Positions 1 through 11,699 are shown, counted from the first letter of the stretch. The stretch is 64,000 nt of DNA from Melastoma dodecandrum (GCA_029817715.1 JARUPY010000290.1:5890001-5954000); one strand, 5' to 3'. Notes: generated from the sequence alone by a model not told the origin. Translations and numbers: made by a program.

Positions 1-566
1 GTGAGGTTTGGAAACACTTCTTCGCGCAAAACTTCCACGGTGACCGTCACCAGGAGCTCGATGCAATCGATTCAGTTGTTCATGTCCCTGAAGCTCTGTC
101 TGAAAATTGGAGTAGTAGTTCTTCCTGCCTGATCATGTTTTTTAACATTAAACTTTTACAAGATTAGATCATCGATGTGGTCACCAGGACTGTCTTCGCC
201 ATGCCAGATGTACTTCAAGAGTTTTTAGAATGTCCTAATTTGAAGCGGATAATGCCGGCCGCAGTAGCAGAATACCATGTCCTCTAGCCGAAATGCTGCC
301 CTCCTGCATTACCTAAGATCGAACTCGTCGAGGCCCAGCGTTTGTTGGACTCATCTGACGGTTTGCATCCACTAGGCAAGTAATCACATCATTGGGATTG
401 ACGATGCAGCCTCGACCATCCCAACGTGTAAGAATAACAGTCCTTGATGCCGGAACACTGTTTTACTTAAGAAGGGATGGTATTGTTAAGGACGCAACAA
501 TCTTTCCTTCAACTCAAGTTTTTATCTTCGTACAGAGCTTTAGGAGGTTAAGAGAAGTAACCTTTC
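1..566. other. No confident gene; possible decayed exons
   Basis: Two short open stretches on the plus strand look protein-like: about positions 3-165 (reading EVWKHFFAQNFHG...) and about 171-286 (reading RTVFAMPDVLQEF...), the second preceded by an AG that could be a splice acceptor. I do not recognise either family, and no continuous reading frame joins them to the gene at 567. They may be the 3' end of a gene that starts left of the window, or a relic. Confidence 0.25.
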
Positions 567-992
567 ATGTCTCGGCTGAGAATGTTGATCGTCGTCGCCT
601 CCGTTGTCTTCCTGATCAGTAAGAGTATTCGAGGGGTGCCGGACGTCAGGGTCGATAAGTGCTTATGTGGGGAACCAGATGCTCCCGACAGCGAGGAGCA
701 AGACCTGAAGCGTCGCGTCGTAGATGATCTAGTCCACGACACCGCAAAGGAAGGCTTCAACCATTACTCCAGTGTCATGTTGGGTTACGCGAACATGTTT
801 GGTCACGGTTTCTGCCACCCAGAGCTCCCGTCCACAGACTGCGATGCTTGTATGGAAATCGCGAATGTCCTAATGATAAGATGCTGCAAATTCTCATTAG
901 GCTCCCAGATCAAGTTGAAGTCCTGTTCTATACGGGTCGAGTACTATTTCTTCGTCGACGATCCGTTCGAAAATGAAATCGCGCCGCCCTGA
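567..992 (+). CDS. Secreted Gnk2/DUF26-domain cysteine-rich protein (locus 1)
   Basis: The 141-residue intronless product starts with a hydrophobic signal peptide (about residues 1-23) and is probably secreted. The C-terminal half carries the DUF26 signature C-x8-C-x2-C (CHPELPSTDCDAC, Cys83, Cys92, Cys95), followed by Cys106/Cys107 and Cys120 in the closing CSIRVEYYF segment. Known family: Gnk2 of Ginkgo is an antifungal mannose-binding protein, and the domain also forms the ectodomain of cysteine-rich receptor kinases and plasmodesmal proteins. A single stand-alone domain without a transmembrane segment fits the Gnk2-like class. It has eight cysteines and an extra acidic tail of about 15 residues. 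The start is chosen because it opens the signal peptide; Met6 is an alternative. Function in defence is inferred from the family only. Related genes lie at 25.1 and 37.6 kb. Confidence 0.75.
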   Translation: MSRLRMLIVVASVVFLISKSIRGVPDVRVDKCLCGEPDAPDSEEQDLKRRVVDDLVHDTAKEGFNHYSSVMLGYANMFGHGFCHPELPSTDCDACMEIANVLMIRCCKFSLGSQIKLKSCSIRVEYYFFVDDPFENEIAPP

Positions 993-1723
993 GACAATTA
1001 CTTGTTCGATATGTTTATCACATGATTCATATGTAATGCTCCAAGAAGTATATCGGAAGATCATATGAAAATACGTTTTAAAAAGAATTCGCGAAATACT
1101 ATTTTAATTTAAATATTATCTTCAAAATACTCGTGTCCCGAACCGGGGTCACTCGATGTATTTCGCACCGAGTGTACTCGCACTTCTTTATTCGTTGTAG
1201 TAAATCATTATATTTGATCCATTTCTTGTGTAGTAATTTTTATATTTGTTAAATAAATGTTTCAAAAAATAAACCCTAGACTCCGGAACCCAATTAGATT
1301 CGTCGGAAAATTACACTATTTAATTTAATAATTCATTTTATTTGTGCTTTTTCTAATAATCAATTTTCAGAAAAGTACAGGTTTTATTAGTTTCACGTAA
1401 TCAAGATCCTTTCCAAACCCAATACTTTGGTTTCGGGCCACAAATCCTAATATCGGTCGTCATGTCGGAACATAGTTGTTGAACACTCATTCCTTCCTTC
1501 CTGGGAAATCACACGAACTGCCAAACAGCATGTTATTCCACCGGAATAATTCAAAAACATCGGAAGGCAAGGCCGGCCGTGGCCTTTTCGGCCGCTCCGG
1601 CCCAACGATGCTCGCAAATAAAGCCCTAGCAATCGCTATATTACTAGCGCCACATTTTCACTTCGTATGCCAGCTTACTGTTGCTCGAGTGCAGCATTAA
1701 AGTTCTAAGAAATTCGTGTGCAG
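993..1723. other. Intergenic, AT-rich
   Basis: No gene is supported. The stretch is AT-rich in its first half. The short frames around 1447-1700 overlap on both strands and show no family motif. The missing 5' half of the subtilase pseudogene is not here in recognisable form. Confidence 0.5.
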
Positions 1724-3247
1724 GGAGCAAGCTTGGCACTGAACTCATTACCAAGGGACAAGTTTTACAAGCTGATCAGCACCGGAGTTGCCGGTTTGCC
1801 AAACATCCCTGCTGATCAAGCGTAGGTACCTTGGTGTCTCTAAACCGCTGTAGTTCAGCTTCGTCCTCGCCTCATTTCAAGCTTATGATAAAGGATCCAA
1901 TGATTGGTTGTAGGCTTCTGTGTAAGAATGGAACGCTCGATCCAGCAAAGGTGAAAGGGAAGTGGTATGCCTAAGGGGCGATAACGAGGGTTGACAAGGG
2001 AGCACAGTGCTTGTTATTAGGAGAGGTCGGAATGGTTCTTGCAAATGGGATACTCAACGGGAACAAAGTGATTCCGGATCCTCATTTTCTTCCTGCTACT
2101 CACATTAGTTACTCCGACGGAATGGCCTTGTTCGCATACTTCAGTTCGACCAAGTAAGCCCATCAATTCTTCTCAATTTTCCGATCATCGACCAACAAAC
2201 ATTGGCGGAGTCATTTCACCATGCTCCTATAGGTCTCCTATGGGAAGGATTCCGCCAGTACTCATGCATTTGGGGGTCAAGCCGTCCCCCTTTATGGCTG
2301 CATTCTCGTCGAAGGGTCCAAACACAGTCACCACTGAAATACTCAAGGTACCTCCCACACTCGCGGCAAAAGCAATCTCATAAAAATCTTATGATTATTT
2401 CTCACATACTGATCAATCTTCTTCGGGTTGTGTGGTTAGCCGGATAATACTGCGCCTGGGGTCAGTGTCATAGCAGCGTACACCAAAGCACAAGGGCCAA
2501 CGAATATAGACTTCGACAAGCGTCGGATCCCTTTTAATGCTGTCTCAGGCACATCGATATCATATCCCCATATTTCTGGTGTGGTTGGACTCCTTAAGAC
2601 GCTATATCCCAACTGGAGTTCTGCGGCTATCCGTTCGGCTGTTATGACTACTGGTAACCACCCTTTGGTACATCTTATAAACAGAGGTCGAGCATCAATC
2701 ACGAACATTTCCTCTGTTTTGCAGCTACGGCGCAGGACAACGTGATGGAATCGATCCTAAACGCATCCTACAACCAGGCAACCCCATTTAGCTATGGAGT
2801 TGGACAAGTTCAACCGAAAAGAGCTATGGACCCAGGTCTCATCTACGACATACGCACAAAGGATTACTTGAACTTCCTCTGCGCCCAGGGGTACAACCAG
2901 ACCCAGATTTCCTCCATCCACGGCAAATCCTTCAACTGCTCCAAACCCGCCAACCTTCTCGACCTCAACTATCCATCAATTACAGTCCCAAACCTCCAAT
3001 ACTGAAAAACGTTGGGACGCCAGGAACATACAGAGCACACGTCCTGCAGCCCAATGGAATAGAAATCACTGTGAAGTCGGTGTCCTTGAAGTTCAGTAAG
3101 ATCGGCGAGCAGAAAGCTTTCAAGATTGTGTTGGCAGCCAGTGGACCAGCCACGACTGCAGGTTACTCATTCGGGGAACTAATATGGACATCGGACGACA
3201 GTATACGTTGCGTGAGAAGCCTGATAACAGTCAAGATCGTACCTTGA
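1724..3247 (+). pseudogene. Subtilisin-like protease (plant SBT family), 5'-truncated and broken
   Basis: Spaced exon-like segments read as the C-terminal two thirds of a plant subtilase. They are: 1724-1822 (before the PA domain); 1912-2155 (PA domain, LCKNGTLDPAKVKGK then VLANGILNGN); about 2230-2346 (FMAAFSSKGPNT); about 2443-2660 (PDNTAPGVSVIAAYT and the catalytic-serine block VSGTSISYPHISG, Ser codon 2554-2556); 2742-3002 (FSYGVGQVQPKRAMDPGL); and 3007-3247 (Fn3-like tail from NVGTPGTYRAHV). Lesions are visible: a TAA at 1972-1974 inside the PA domain and a TGA just after 3002. The propeptide and the Asp and His catalytic regions are absent. The family acts in the apoplast; this copy cannot encode a working protease. 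Confidence 0.9.
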
Positions 3248-3505
3248 TCGATAAAAATATAGCCTAAATGGGAAGAAAAATAACTATCTGATTGTTCATC
3301 TGCCCATCTGGCAAAAAAAAAATAGTAATCTCGAATGTTAGCATCAATACGTATCATCTGAACAAATTGATCGAAAGTCGCTAACTAATGTCCGTATTTG
3401 CAAGTGGATATGTTATCGGGTGTATCATGTATCTGCAATACAACTTATGATTTTCATTTTTGTTGTTCGCATGTAAATTGGACTTAACATTCGACTGCCT
3501 CATCG

Positions 3506-3812
3506 GATCTTCCCAAGCTCAGGTCGTCCTAATTCCCTGCCCTGGTTCAGGCCACATCTTCTCGGCAGTCGAGTTGGCGAACCTCCTGGTGGGCTGCTAC
3601 GACCACCTCTCGGTAGCCATCCTAATCATGAGGTTAACTTTTTTTCGATCATGCAAACCACTTTTTCGTCAAGTCCATAGACCGAAGGCTTATCCAGTTC
3701 ATCGACCTCCCCCAGGAGGACACCCTCAGCGACACCAGCAGCCCCACCACCGTCCTATTCCGCTCCATCGAGAGCCAGAAGCCGAATGTGGCCTGTGCCA
3801 AGGCCGATTAGG
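3506..3812 (+). pseudogene. UGT71-like glycosyltransferase, N-terminal fragment
   Basis: The first segment reads VVLIPCPGSGHIFSAVELAN, the N-terminal acceptor-binding strand of family-1 plant glycosyltransferases including the catalytic His (codon 3553-3555). After about 3630 the match continues in another frame (IQFIDLPQEDTLSDTSSP, then FRSIESQKPNVACAKAD), so at least one frameshift is present, and a stop follows near 3811. The C-terminal domain with the PSPG sugar-donor box is missing. Assignment to the UGT71 group rests on these N-terminal motifs and is moderate. Other fragments of the same type lie at 44.8 and 51.9-52.4 kb. Confidence 0.8.
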
Positions 3813-4708
3813 TGGTTCATTATCGATTAAACTAAAAAGCCGTCTATCTTGGGATCCATAGTCACGTTACGAGATAAAAACTTTGGGTGCGTTATGGGCC
3901 AGGGATGGTTGATATACGAGAACAACATATCAGAATATTGTATTGGGGTGACCCATGACAATGTTTTCTTCTTCTTCTTCTTCTTGTTTTTTATTCAATT
4001 GAAAATACGACGAAGAATTAAAGTATAACAAGAATTATTCTCATGCAAAATTAGTCTGTCTAATCATGTTTAGGGATAAATTGTGAAATTAAAGGTATGG
4101 ATTATAATAAAAGTTTTATTAATTAAAATGTCAAATTTAATCGATAAAATAGTGCAATAAAATGTGACTAGTATTAATTTTCTCCTAGATGTTCTAAAGA
4201 ATCTCAATCTACTAAAACTTTGATTTATTAGTTTGATTTTTTGGACCTTAATTATTTTTATTTGTGAACATTTAATCTCAATCTACTAAAACATTAATTA
4301 TCAACTGGTGGGTTAGTGTCCCACTGCGGGTAGAACTCGATCCAGAAGGGCATATGGTTCGCTAAAGTTGCTCTGTCCGACAGATGCTTGAATAGACGAT
4401 AAAGTTTCATAGTTTGTATGGAAATCGTAAACTTCTAAGAGGAAATGCAGCAAAGGTTCGAACCCTAAAGATCGATTTCTTTTCTATAATTTTCTTTAAA
4501 AAAAACATAAAGTAAGAATTTTGTGGTGTTCACTTCACATATGAAAATGCCCTCGAACTCGAAACTTAACCAAAACATTGAATAAGACTAAGTATCGGAT
4601 TTGAGTGCCCCCCATCAAATCAAATGGACCTTCGTGATATTATTTTTTGAGTCCATTATGATACTAATACGTCCATCAAACAGTTACACGAAGTTGACTT
4701 GAAAATAA
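3813..4708. other. Intergenic, AT-rich, with a CTT microsatellite
   Basis: No coding potential was recognised. A (CTT)n run sits at about 3967-3990. The segment ends at the 3' side of the BBE-like gene. Confidence 0.6.
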
Positions 4709-7700
4709 CTAACTACTCATAATGTTCTTCATTTTAAGGAATGCAGCATCCGACGGAATGCTCTGCTCGTTCCTGAAGAAATTATCCGGATCCACCCTCG
4801 TCTTCACCGCCACCAGCCTCTCGAAGTTGTCCCCAAAGTACTTCTTCCCCCAACCCCTTGCCTCCTCGTAACTCGTGTTCGATCCCTTGTTTGTGCCGAT
4901 ATCGAGATCCCTGTAGTTCAAGTAGGCCGCCCTCGGGGACCTGGATACGTACAGTGTCATGCTATCGTATATCCTCCTTACCCATTCCAGCTGCCTGTTG
5001 CCTCCTTCATGCTTACAAGTTACATGCTTCCCTCGGCACCATTCCACCCAGTACTGCAGGTCGAATAGGAACCCCTTCCTGTACGGGTAGGGGATTTCCG
5101 ACGACGATATCTCGCTCATCTTCCCTCCGAATGGCGCCATTAGAACTCGCCCCATGGGCTCCTCCTTGATCATTTTCCATATCTTTTGGAGCCCCTCCTC
5201 GGGTATCGGCTTCTCCAAGAAGTCACACTTAGCCTTGAACCTGCCCTTGTCGAGGGACACTCTGTCCAACAGCACCTCCAATGGGTTTTTTGCATCTTCC
5301 CCAAGAAAATACACGACCGACTCGACCCACCTCATCTCCGTGCAATACTCGGCTTTCAGTCCGAGTTCGGGAAAGTTCCTGTCCATCACCTTGATAAGAT
5401 CCCTCGTTGGCCCGAGAAACAGAGACTTAAACATGGCCTCCGATCGGCTTCCTGTGTTCCAAATATCCACCACGATATACAGCTCTGGTGGTAAAATTGC
5501 ACTTACATTTTGCCAGCTTTGGACAAGGCGGATAGATGAAGGGTCGTAGAGGGATACTGCAATGTTGAAAACAGTCACCTTTGCCGGGACCTCGACCAGC
5601 TTGACCTTCCATGATAGTATGACCCCAAAGCTCGCTGCACCGCCGCCCCTTATAGCCCAGAACAAATCCTCGCCCATGGTTCTCTTATTAAGTATCCTCC
5701 CATCGGCGTCAACTATTCGTGCATTTATTATGTGGTCGGCCGCTAATCCGTGTTTCCTCATCAGCATACCCATCCCCCCTCCACTAAAATGGCCCCCGAC
5801 ACCTACACTAGGACACATCCCTGCCGGGAACCCGTGAATGCTGCTCCTCTTGGCAATCTCATAATACAGCTCCCCAAGGGTTGCACCCGACTTAACCCAT
5901 GCAGTCCCTTCCTCCAGGTTGACCCTGATTGAACGGAAATTCACCAGGTCGATCAGCACGAACGGTTCGTCGCTCCTGTACGACAGACCTTCGTAGTCAT
6001 GACCCCCGCTCCTGACTCTGATCTGGAGACCACTGCGCCGGCTGCAGACTACCGATGCCTGAACATGAGAGTCCCGCTTTGGGGTGACGATGTATAGAGG
6101 CGTGGAGGCCGTCTCGTTGACCCATCTCAGATTCTGCTGAGACGATAGCAATAGGTCAGAGTACCGATCGCAGGAAGCCAGGGAGCAGACTACGCGGGAT
6201 GACGCGGCGCCAAGCCACGCGGACATGCACGACTGGAAACCGTGATGTTGTTGGGAAACATCGGTGGATGAGACAACGGCTAAGGAAGCAAAGAACATGG
6301 AAAGAAAAGTTAACGTAAAAGGTCTGATGTCCATCTCAAGGACAAAGAACATGTAACAACGTTAAGTTGAAGAAAGAAAGTGATTCCATCTTCTTCGCAT
6401 ATAAATTGAGAAATTTCTGTGTAGGGGGAATCACAACTTACACATGATCATGTGATTCATGCACATCATGCCGAGTTACTTTAATTATTATTAGTTCTCA
6501 AATGTAGTGTTTTGTAAACTTTTTCTGTTCTAGTTTGCAGTTAGAGTAGTAAAATTTGCGAGCTTCGTTTTAAATACAGTAGGTCGGAAAAATATCCTGG
6601 CAAAATAGGGTAATAATTTTCAAAATTTGTCAAATGATACCACGAATTCGATGCTTCTAGCACCCATTTCGCTTATGAAAGAATTAAAAACTCAGTATTT
6701 CAAACCTCGAGTTCAACACTCTCATAGGAAAGCAGTGTTTGAAACATCGAGTTCTTCATTTTATATAAATGGGGACATTATTTCGACTGTATTTTTTAAC
6801 AAAACTCTTAAAATTTGCTTACCTAACAACATCGGGCTAATGATTCTAGAAGCTTATCGTGACAAAATTCTTATCTTGTGATCTCATGTATTATGTTGTT
6901 AAAATGTGAGGTGGTAGTTGGTCAACGGTTGGTAGCTTAAGAATCAGGAGAAATTGACTTATATAGGAAATGGGAGCAAGACACTATTTAAGGATATGCC
7001 ACTTTCCAAAAAGATATGTTCGGAAAGCTACACATTTAATAATGTATCGAAGATGTGGTAAGATTACAGATTACGATATCACATTGAAAGTTGCCATGCA
7101 GTGTGATCAACAACGGTGCTCCTGGCGAAAAGGGATGCTGCGACCCCGGCACAGACAGAATTTGCCCGAGTCGAAGTCGTCGAACTTGACGAGGAAGAGC
7201 CTTGCCATCTTCACGAGACTGCTTGTACACGGAACGGTAACAGGAACAGGAACTTCTTCCGCTGGCTGGTTTGGGCTCAATACAGATTCGCGGGCAGCAG
7301 ATTTAGAAGGCTTTCTGAGTTGTAGATTGGAGAGCTCAACTGCTTTTCTTCATCGGATTGAAACGGTTAAAACTGTAATTACAATCTCTTCAGAAATCTT
7401 TCTTATTAGCAGCACCTACATATCTAAATAGTTAGGTTGAGTCCTTGAATATTTTATGTTTTTCAATTTAGTCCTGGATCACTATGTTTTTCAATTTAGT
7501 CTAGCCTTCGATTCCAAATTACGATTTTGAAAAACTTATTAAAATAAAATTAAATTGAATTTTTTTTAAATTGTTGCCGTTTGACTAATTTTTAAAAGAA
7601 TAGGAATTATTATTTCCAATCCGTGCACACAATTACTAATAATATTCTGAAGTAATTTATGGTTAAAATCATTCTACAGCAGCCAACGTCAATTGCCTTA

Positions 7701-8372
7701 AAAGCTCGAATTGTTAGGTGAAAGCGTGACATACTATTTTATTTTCATTCTCAACAAAAATAACCCCGATCCATTTTTCCCATAATTCTTGTATTTTTGT
7801 TTCCTCGAATTGAATCTTACAGCAAACGAAAGTCTTAACAAAATTTAACAAAAAGAATAAAAACTATAGCAAAATAAATACTAAAGAATCAGATAATTTA
7901 TATATTTTTTAAACAATTTGGATGAGAGTAATTTTTTTTATCTACATGTAATTAAGGGCTTGCCTTTCACTCTTATGGGGTGTGTGTCAATAAAGTCGCA
8001 CTAAAAAGAATAATGGCTGAAACCGTTTTTCGGCAATGGGAGTAAAGAAGCCGGCAACTGTGAATAAGGATACTATAAATGACATACCAGCTCTTACAAT
8101 TTCTTACATAGGTTTTTCGACAGCGCGGAACGCTTCTAAGTTCTAACGTAGTGACGAGAATACATATGCCTGGTCGACGAGTCTCCGTTCGGTCCATCGG
8201 GAAGTTCTTCCTCGACGAACAAGGACATTGCAATCTGAGAACCCAAGTCTACGTAAATACAGGGGAGGAAACTGTACCAAGAGTCTAATTACATGGTCGA
8301 GGCCAACATCCAGCCTACACGAACCTCGTGAGTTTCGTATAATTTTTTCTTTATTTCTTTGTACATGTTCTA
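4700..8372 (-). repeat. Segmental duplication, copy A
   Basis: The BBE-like gene and about 2 kb upstream of it recur in inverted orientation at 38.2-42.25 kb. Anchors: 8318-8370 matches the reverse complement of about 38243-38297; 7107-7330 matches about 39230-39480; and the gene bodies align almost throughout. A further anchor shows the original contiguity: 19064-19113 matches the reverse complement of about 38193-38246, so copy A was split by about 0.3 kb of extra sequence plus the gypsy element. Confidence 0.85.
4709..6352 (-). CDS. Berberine-bridge-enzyme-like FAD-linked oxidase
   Basis: This intact intronless frame encodes 547 residues, normal for plant BBE-like proteins. Members oxidise alcohols, sugars or alkaloid intermediates using FAD bound through two residues. 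Both attachment sites are present: His118 in SGGHDYEG and Cys180 in GMCPSVGVGGHFSGGGMG. The C-terminal BBE motif NYRDLDIG (about 479-486) and RVDPDNFF (about 519-526) are also intact. The N-terminus is a signal peptide, so secretion or vacuolar delivery is likely. Met7 (position 6334) directly opens the hydrophobic stretch and may be the real start. The substrate cannot be read from sequence. An inverted, dead copy lies at 40.8-42.25 kb, so this is the surviving member of a pair. Confidence 0.9.
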   Translation of the reverse strand: MFFVLEMDIRPFTLTFLSMFFASLAVVSSTDVSQQHHGFQSCMSAWLGAASSRVVCSLASCDRYSDLLLSSQQNLRWVNETASTPLYIVTPKRDSHVQASVVCSRRSGLQIRVRSGGHDYEGLSYRSDEPFVLIDLVNFRSIRVNLEEGTAWVKSGATLGELYYEIAKRSSIHGFPAGMCPSVGVGGHFSGGGMGMLMRKHGLAADHIINARIVDADGRILNKRTMGEDLFWAIRGGGAASFGVILSWKVKLVEVPAKVTVFNIAVSLYDPSSIRLVQSWQNVSAILPPELYIVVDIWNTGSRSEAMFKSLFLGPTRDLIKVMDRNFPELGLKAEYCTEMRWVESVVYFLGEDAKNPLEVLLDRVSLDKGRFKAKCDFLEKPIPEEGLQKIWKMIKEEPMGRVLMAPFGGKMSEISSSEIPYPYRKGFLFDLQYWVEWCRGKHVTCKHEGGNRQLEWVRRIYDSMTLYVSRSPRAAYLNYRDLDIGTNKGSNTSYEEARGWGKKYFGDNFERLVAVKTRVDPDNFFRNEQSIPSDAAFLKMKNIMSS

Positions 8373-8581
8373 GGCCTTCCTGTATGTCTGCCACTGTTCT
8401 TATATGTAAATTATATTTTCGTACATGTCATGCCACTGTTCTTGCACGTACTTCATATTTTCTTACTTACCAAGTCAGTTTTATTACCTATAAGCTTAAA
8501 ATTTCTTAATACGTGGAATTTTGATTTGCCTAAAATTTTGACAAATCCAAGCTTGAGAAACGAAAGTGACAGGAGACGGTT
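6353..8581. other. Intergenic flank shared with the inverted copy
   Basis: No recognised gene. It holds two short imperfect palindromes (6689-6714 and 6731-6754, ending in CGAGTTC) that are expanded in the other copy. It also holds a 33-codon minus-strand frame (7107-7208) whose start and first half are recognisable in the other copy. About 7430-7960 is very AT-rich. Positions 8373-8581 have no counterpart in copy B. Confidence 0.5.
8577..8581. repeat. Target-site duplication of the gypsy element (left)
   Basis: CGGTT directly precedes the left LTR and is repeated right after the right LTR at 18981-18985. The 5 bp length is usual for LTR retrotransposons. Confidence 0.9.
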
Positions 8582-10056
8582 TGATCACGCTTGTCGAAGG
8601 CGGCAAATTAAATACTCTAGCAAACCTAACTAACTTGTAGATAGGGCAAGTAGAGGTCGATCCCACAGAGAATCAACAGAGAAAAATTCCTAACGATCGC
8701 ACGTTTAACAATTTTGAGGTCAAGTTAAACAAGATTGAATTGAGAATAAAACTGAAAAAGAGCGTGCAACTAACGATGATTAAATCAATTAATAAAAGCC
8801 TAGGACTATCAATTTCCCCTAACGAATTATCTAACCCGTTCATTCCTTTCTCCAGTTATCAAATTCTTAAGTTACTAACCTAGGGTTCGTATATCTCTTT
8901 ACGCCTCTCCCGAGTGCTCTAAAGACGTATTCCCTGTATCGAGCTAATCACTCTATTCCTAGGCAATTAACTAGTGGGAACCCATTATGCAACAACCCTA
9001 AATGGCTACCTAAGGCAATCAGGTATATTCCTATCCTTCTCGCTATTTAGCTCCGTTTTCCAACGAGACGCTAACTTAGGCTATTCAATCCACGGCTTAA
9101 CCTAAACAACTTTTCCAAGCCCGAATAGGTCTCCAGTTCAAATTAATTGGTGATCAGTCAATCAACCGCATTAAGAACAAGATATGAATAAGTAACCACA
9201 CGAATTTGCATAACACGGAGAAAATGAATTCACTCGTTAGATAAAATCGCTAGGTTCCATTGAAGTCCTAGAAAACGAAATTAGTTCATAACGTAGAAGA
9301 AATTCAACTCAAATTCAAAAGAAAAGGAGAGCGATATAATAATCAAAGAGGGGCAAGAAAAGAAAAACGCCCTCTCGAATCCTCCGATCCGAGAAGTAGT
9401 CGCCTAGTCTTGATCTCCGCTTCAACCCTAGCCGTCTCCGAGTCGAATGTCTCCTCCGTTCTTCACCAAAAGAAAAGACTCTAAAAGCCAAAGGGAAGGT
9501 GTCCTTAGAGTTACCTCTAAAACTAGGATATGTAGATCCCCTAGAAAATATTTCCTAAGATTCTCCAAATCTAGGCAATATTTCTAGGGAGAATAAAATA
9601 AAATAAATCTAAAACTACCAACTAAATAACTAGTTGATCCTCTATATCTCCATAATGCAGTCTTAGGAGGACTTGAAGACTCCTCAAGCGGTTAGCCTTC
9701 AAAACTCGCAAGAAAGCTTCGTCAGCTACAGAACCTCCAGGGACGCGTCCCTGAGATCTGAAGGACGCGTCCCTCAGCTCTCTGTCCATTGTTCGCTCCT
9801 CTTCGTTTTCTTTGTCCGAGCTTCAAAATCTCCTTCATTTTCCTGCATTAACACATGACAAACCAAGAGGCATCAACAAGATAACCGAGTCGAGACGAAA
9901 TAGAAACAAAAACTAAGAAAATAACAAAGATCGACTTAAAATAAAACTAAACTAAAAATGACTCAAATCCTACCAAATCTCTATCAATACTCGTCCGACT
10001 AACCACATAAAGCCTCGTTAAGGATACGAAATAACCCTACTTTCACAGAGTTATCA
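8582..10056 (-). repeat. 3' LTR of the gypsy element
   Basis: The 1475 bp copy starts TGATCACGC and ends GAGTTATCA. Compared with the other LTR it has a 14 bp insertion near 8987-9000 (within CCATTATGCAACAACC) and about 10 substitutions. It contains a perfect 16 bp palindrome, CAGGGACGCGTCCCTG, at 9738-9753 and a second core at 9763-9772. Confidence 0.95.
9738..9772. repeat. Paired GGACGCGTCC palindromes in the 3' LTR
   Basis: A 16 bp perfect palindrome is followed, after an AGATCT palindrome, by a second GGACGCGTCC core. The same pair is in the other LTR (18662-18677 and 18687-18696), and related cores occur at 11723-11816 and 15760-15854. Confidence 0.9.
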
Positions 10057-10070
10057 CACCCCCAAACCTA
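10057..10070 (-). other. Polypurine tract of the gypsy element
   Basis: On the minus strand the sequence TAGGTTTGGGGGTG abuts the 3' LTR start (TGATAACTC...). This is the expected place for the plus-strand primer. The same 14 bases recur at 11450-11463. Confidence 0.8.
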
Positions 10071-10715
10071 CAATTTGCTAGTCCTCGAGCAAATGAAAAG
10101 AGATAAACACCAAGATAACTCTTCAGCAATACCCCACTCAATCCAATCTGAGCAACCCTCTTTCTATTCTCAGCTATACACATGCTCACTTCCGTTGGTC
10201 GAGTCATTTGTCAATAAAAACCATTCAATTTTTGATCAAACTTCACAGAAATGTTCACAACGATCAACTCGGTATGTCATATAGTGAACTCAACAATAAA
10301 AGACTTCCAATAAAACATATTAGATCGGCACTTCGTAGAAAACCAACCAAACACTAATCATCCACTCGTCCTCAGGATTTTCAATAACTTTCTCAACACA
10401 AACTTTATTCCAGCTACACGACTCTAAATGTTTCATCACATTCTAATGTACCCATGTAACGAGTATTTGATCGATGACTCCCGGTCCAGTTGGACCAAGG
10501 CATTAAGTGATAAAGTACCCCTCGGATCTCATTCTCGAGTACACTAGCAGGACTCACACCACAAGTACATATTTAGGCGCCAATCACATTTCAATCACTT
10601 TCTTTCTTTTTTTTTACACGCCTAAACATTGGTACTCAGAGCCTTGGTAACTCCTTTTTTTTTCTTTTACTTTTCTTTTTTTTTTCTTTTTCTTTTTTTT
10701 AAGAACTTGTTTCAC

Positions 10716-11445
10716 ATCAATGCCTAGCCAGCCCTACTCAGCACCAACTACTATGCGTTATTAGATTTCGAGAATTGTTTTCACTCACTACCAATCCATA
10801 CCGAGGAATTATTACCCACTAAAAAAAACAGTTTAATCACTCAATTAAGCTCAATTTTCACTCTTCCACAAGTCGTAAGCATGTGCGTAATAAGTCATCA
10901 TCGAATAAGGGTCAGCTCATCAAAGTTATCGTCAAGTCTACTGAAGAGTTAGACACACCTAGACTTACTCTAGAAATGACCTAAAAAATCAAAACTAAAA
11001 AATCAAAACACTACTAGCAAGCAATAAATTAGAAATGACTATCAACCCAAATCACATAGATAAGCATACTTGCAGCACAATCAATGCCTAGCCAGCCCTA
11101 CTCAGCACCAACTACTATGCGTTATTAGATTTCGAGAATTGTTTTCACTCACTACCAATCCATACCGAGGAATTATTACCCACTAAAAAAAAACAGTTTA
11201 ATCACTCAATTAAGCTCAATTTTCACTCTTCCATAAGTCGTAAGCATGTGCGTAATAAGTCATCATCGAATAAGGGTCAGCTCATCAAAGTTATCGTCAA
11301 GTCTACTGAAGAGTTAGACACACCTAGACTTACTCTAGAAATGACCTAAAAAATCAAAACTAAAAAATCAAAACACTACTAGCAAGCAATAAATTAGAAA
11401 TGACTATCAACCCAAATCACATAGATAAGCATACTTGCAGCACAA
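10716..11445. repeat. Tandem duplication of about 364 bp in the gypsy 3' region
   Basis: Positions 10716-11079 and 11080-11445 are near-identical. Only one A-run length change and one C/T difference (CCACAAG versus CCATAAG) are obvious. The unit starts ATCAATGCCTAGCC and is non-coding. Confidence 0.95.
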
Positions 11446-11667
11446 ACAACACCCCCAAACCTAGACTAGACATCGCCCCGATGTAAATATGAATAGTAAG
11501 AGATGAAGAACAAAGGACTCCCCTGGGGTGAGCTAATCATCGTGGGTATCATCAAAGTCGGGGGAGTTGTCATTTCCCGAATCAACCTCTTCCTCATTCT
11601 GGAAGTCAGCTAGTGAAGGCTGCACACAAAAAATGGGTTATGGTTGTCATTTAAAAGAAATTATAAC

Positions 11668-11672
<5 letters not shown>

Positions 11673-11699
<27 letters not shown>
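11673..11699. repeat. TA microsatellite
   Basis: A run of about 13 TA units is followed by a T-rich stretch, between the 3' palindrome cluster and the tandem duplication. Confidence 0.9.

Noticed and set aside
4858..5932. Several plus-strand frames of 60-131 codons opposite the BBE-like gene
   Set aside because: They are antisense shadows of a well-supported gene, with no family motif.
9673..9858. 61-codon plus-strand frame, repeated at 18597-18782
   Set aside because: It lies inside both LTRs, antisense to the element. Its duplication is only the LTR duplication.
10716..11445. Possible CRISPR-like or satellite array
   Set aside because: Only two long tandem copies, no spacers, and inside a retrotransposon.
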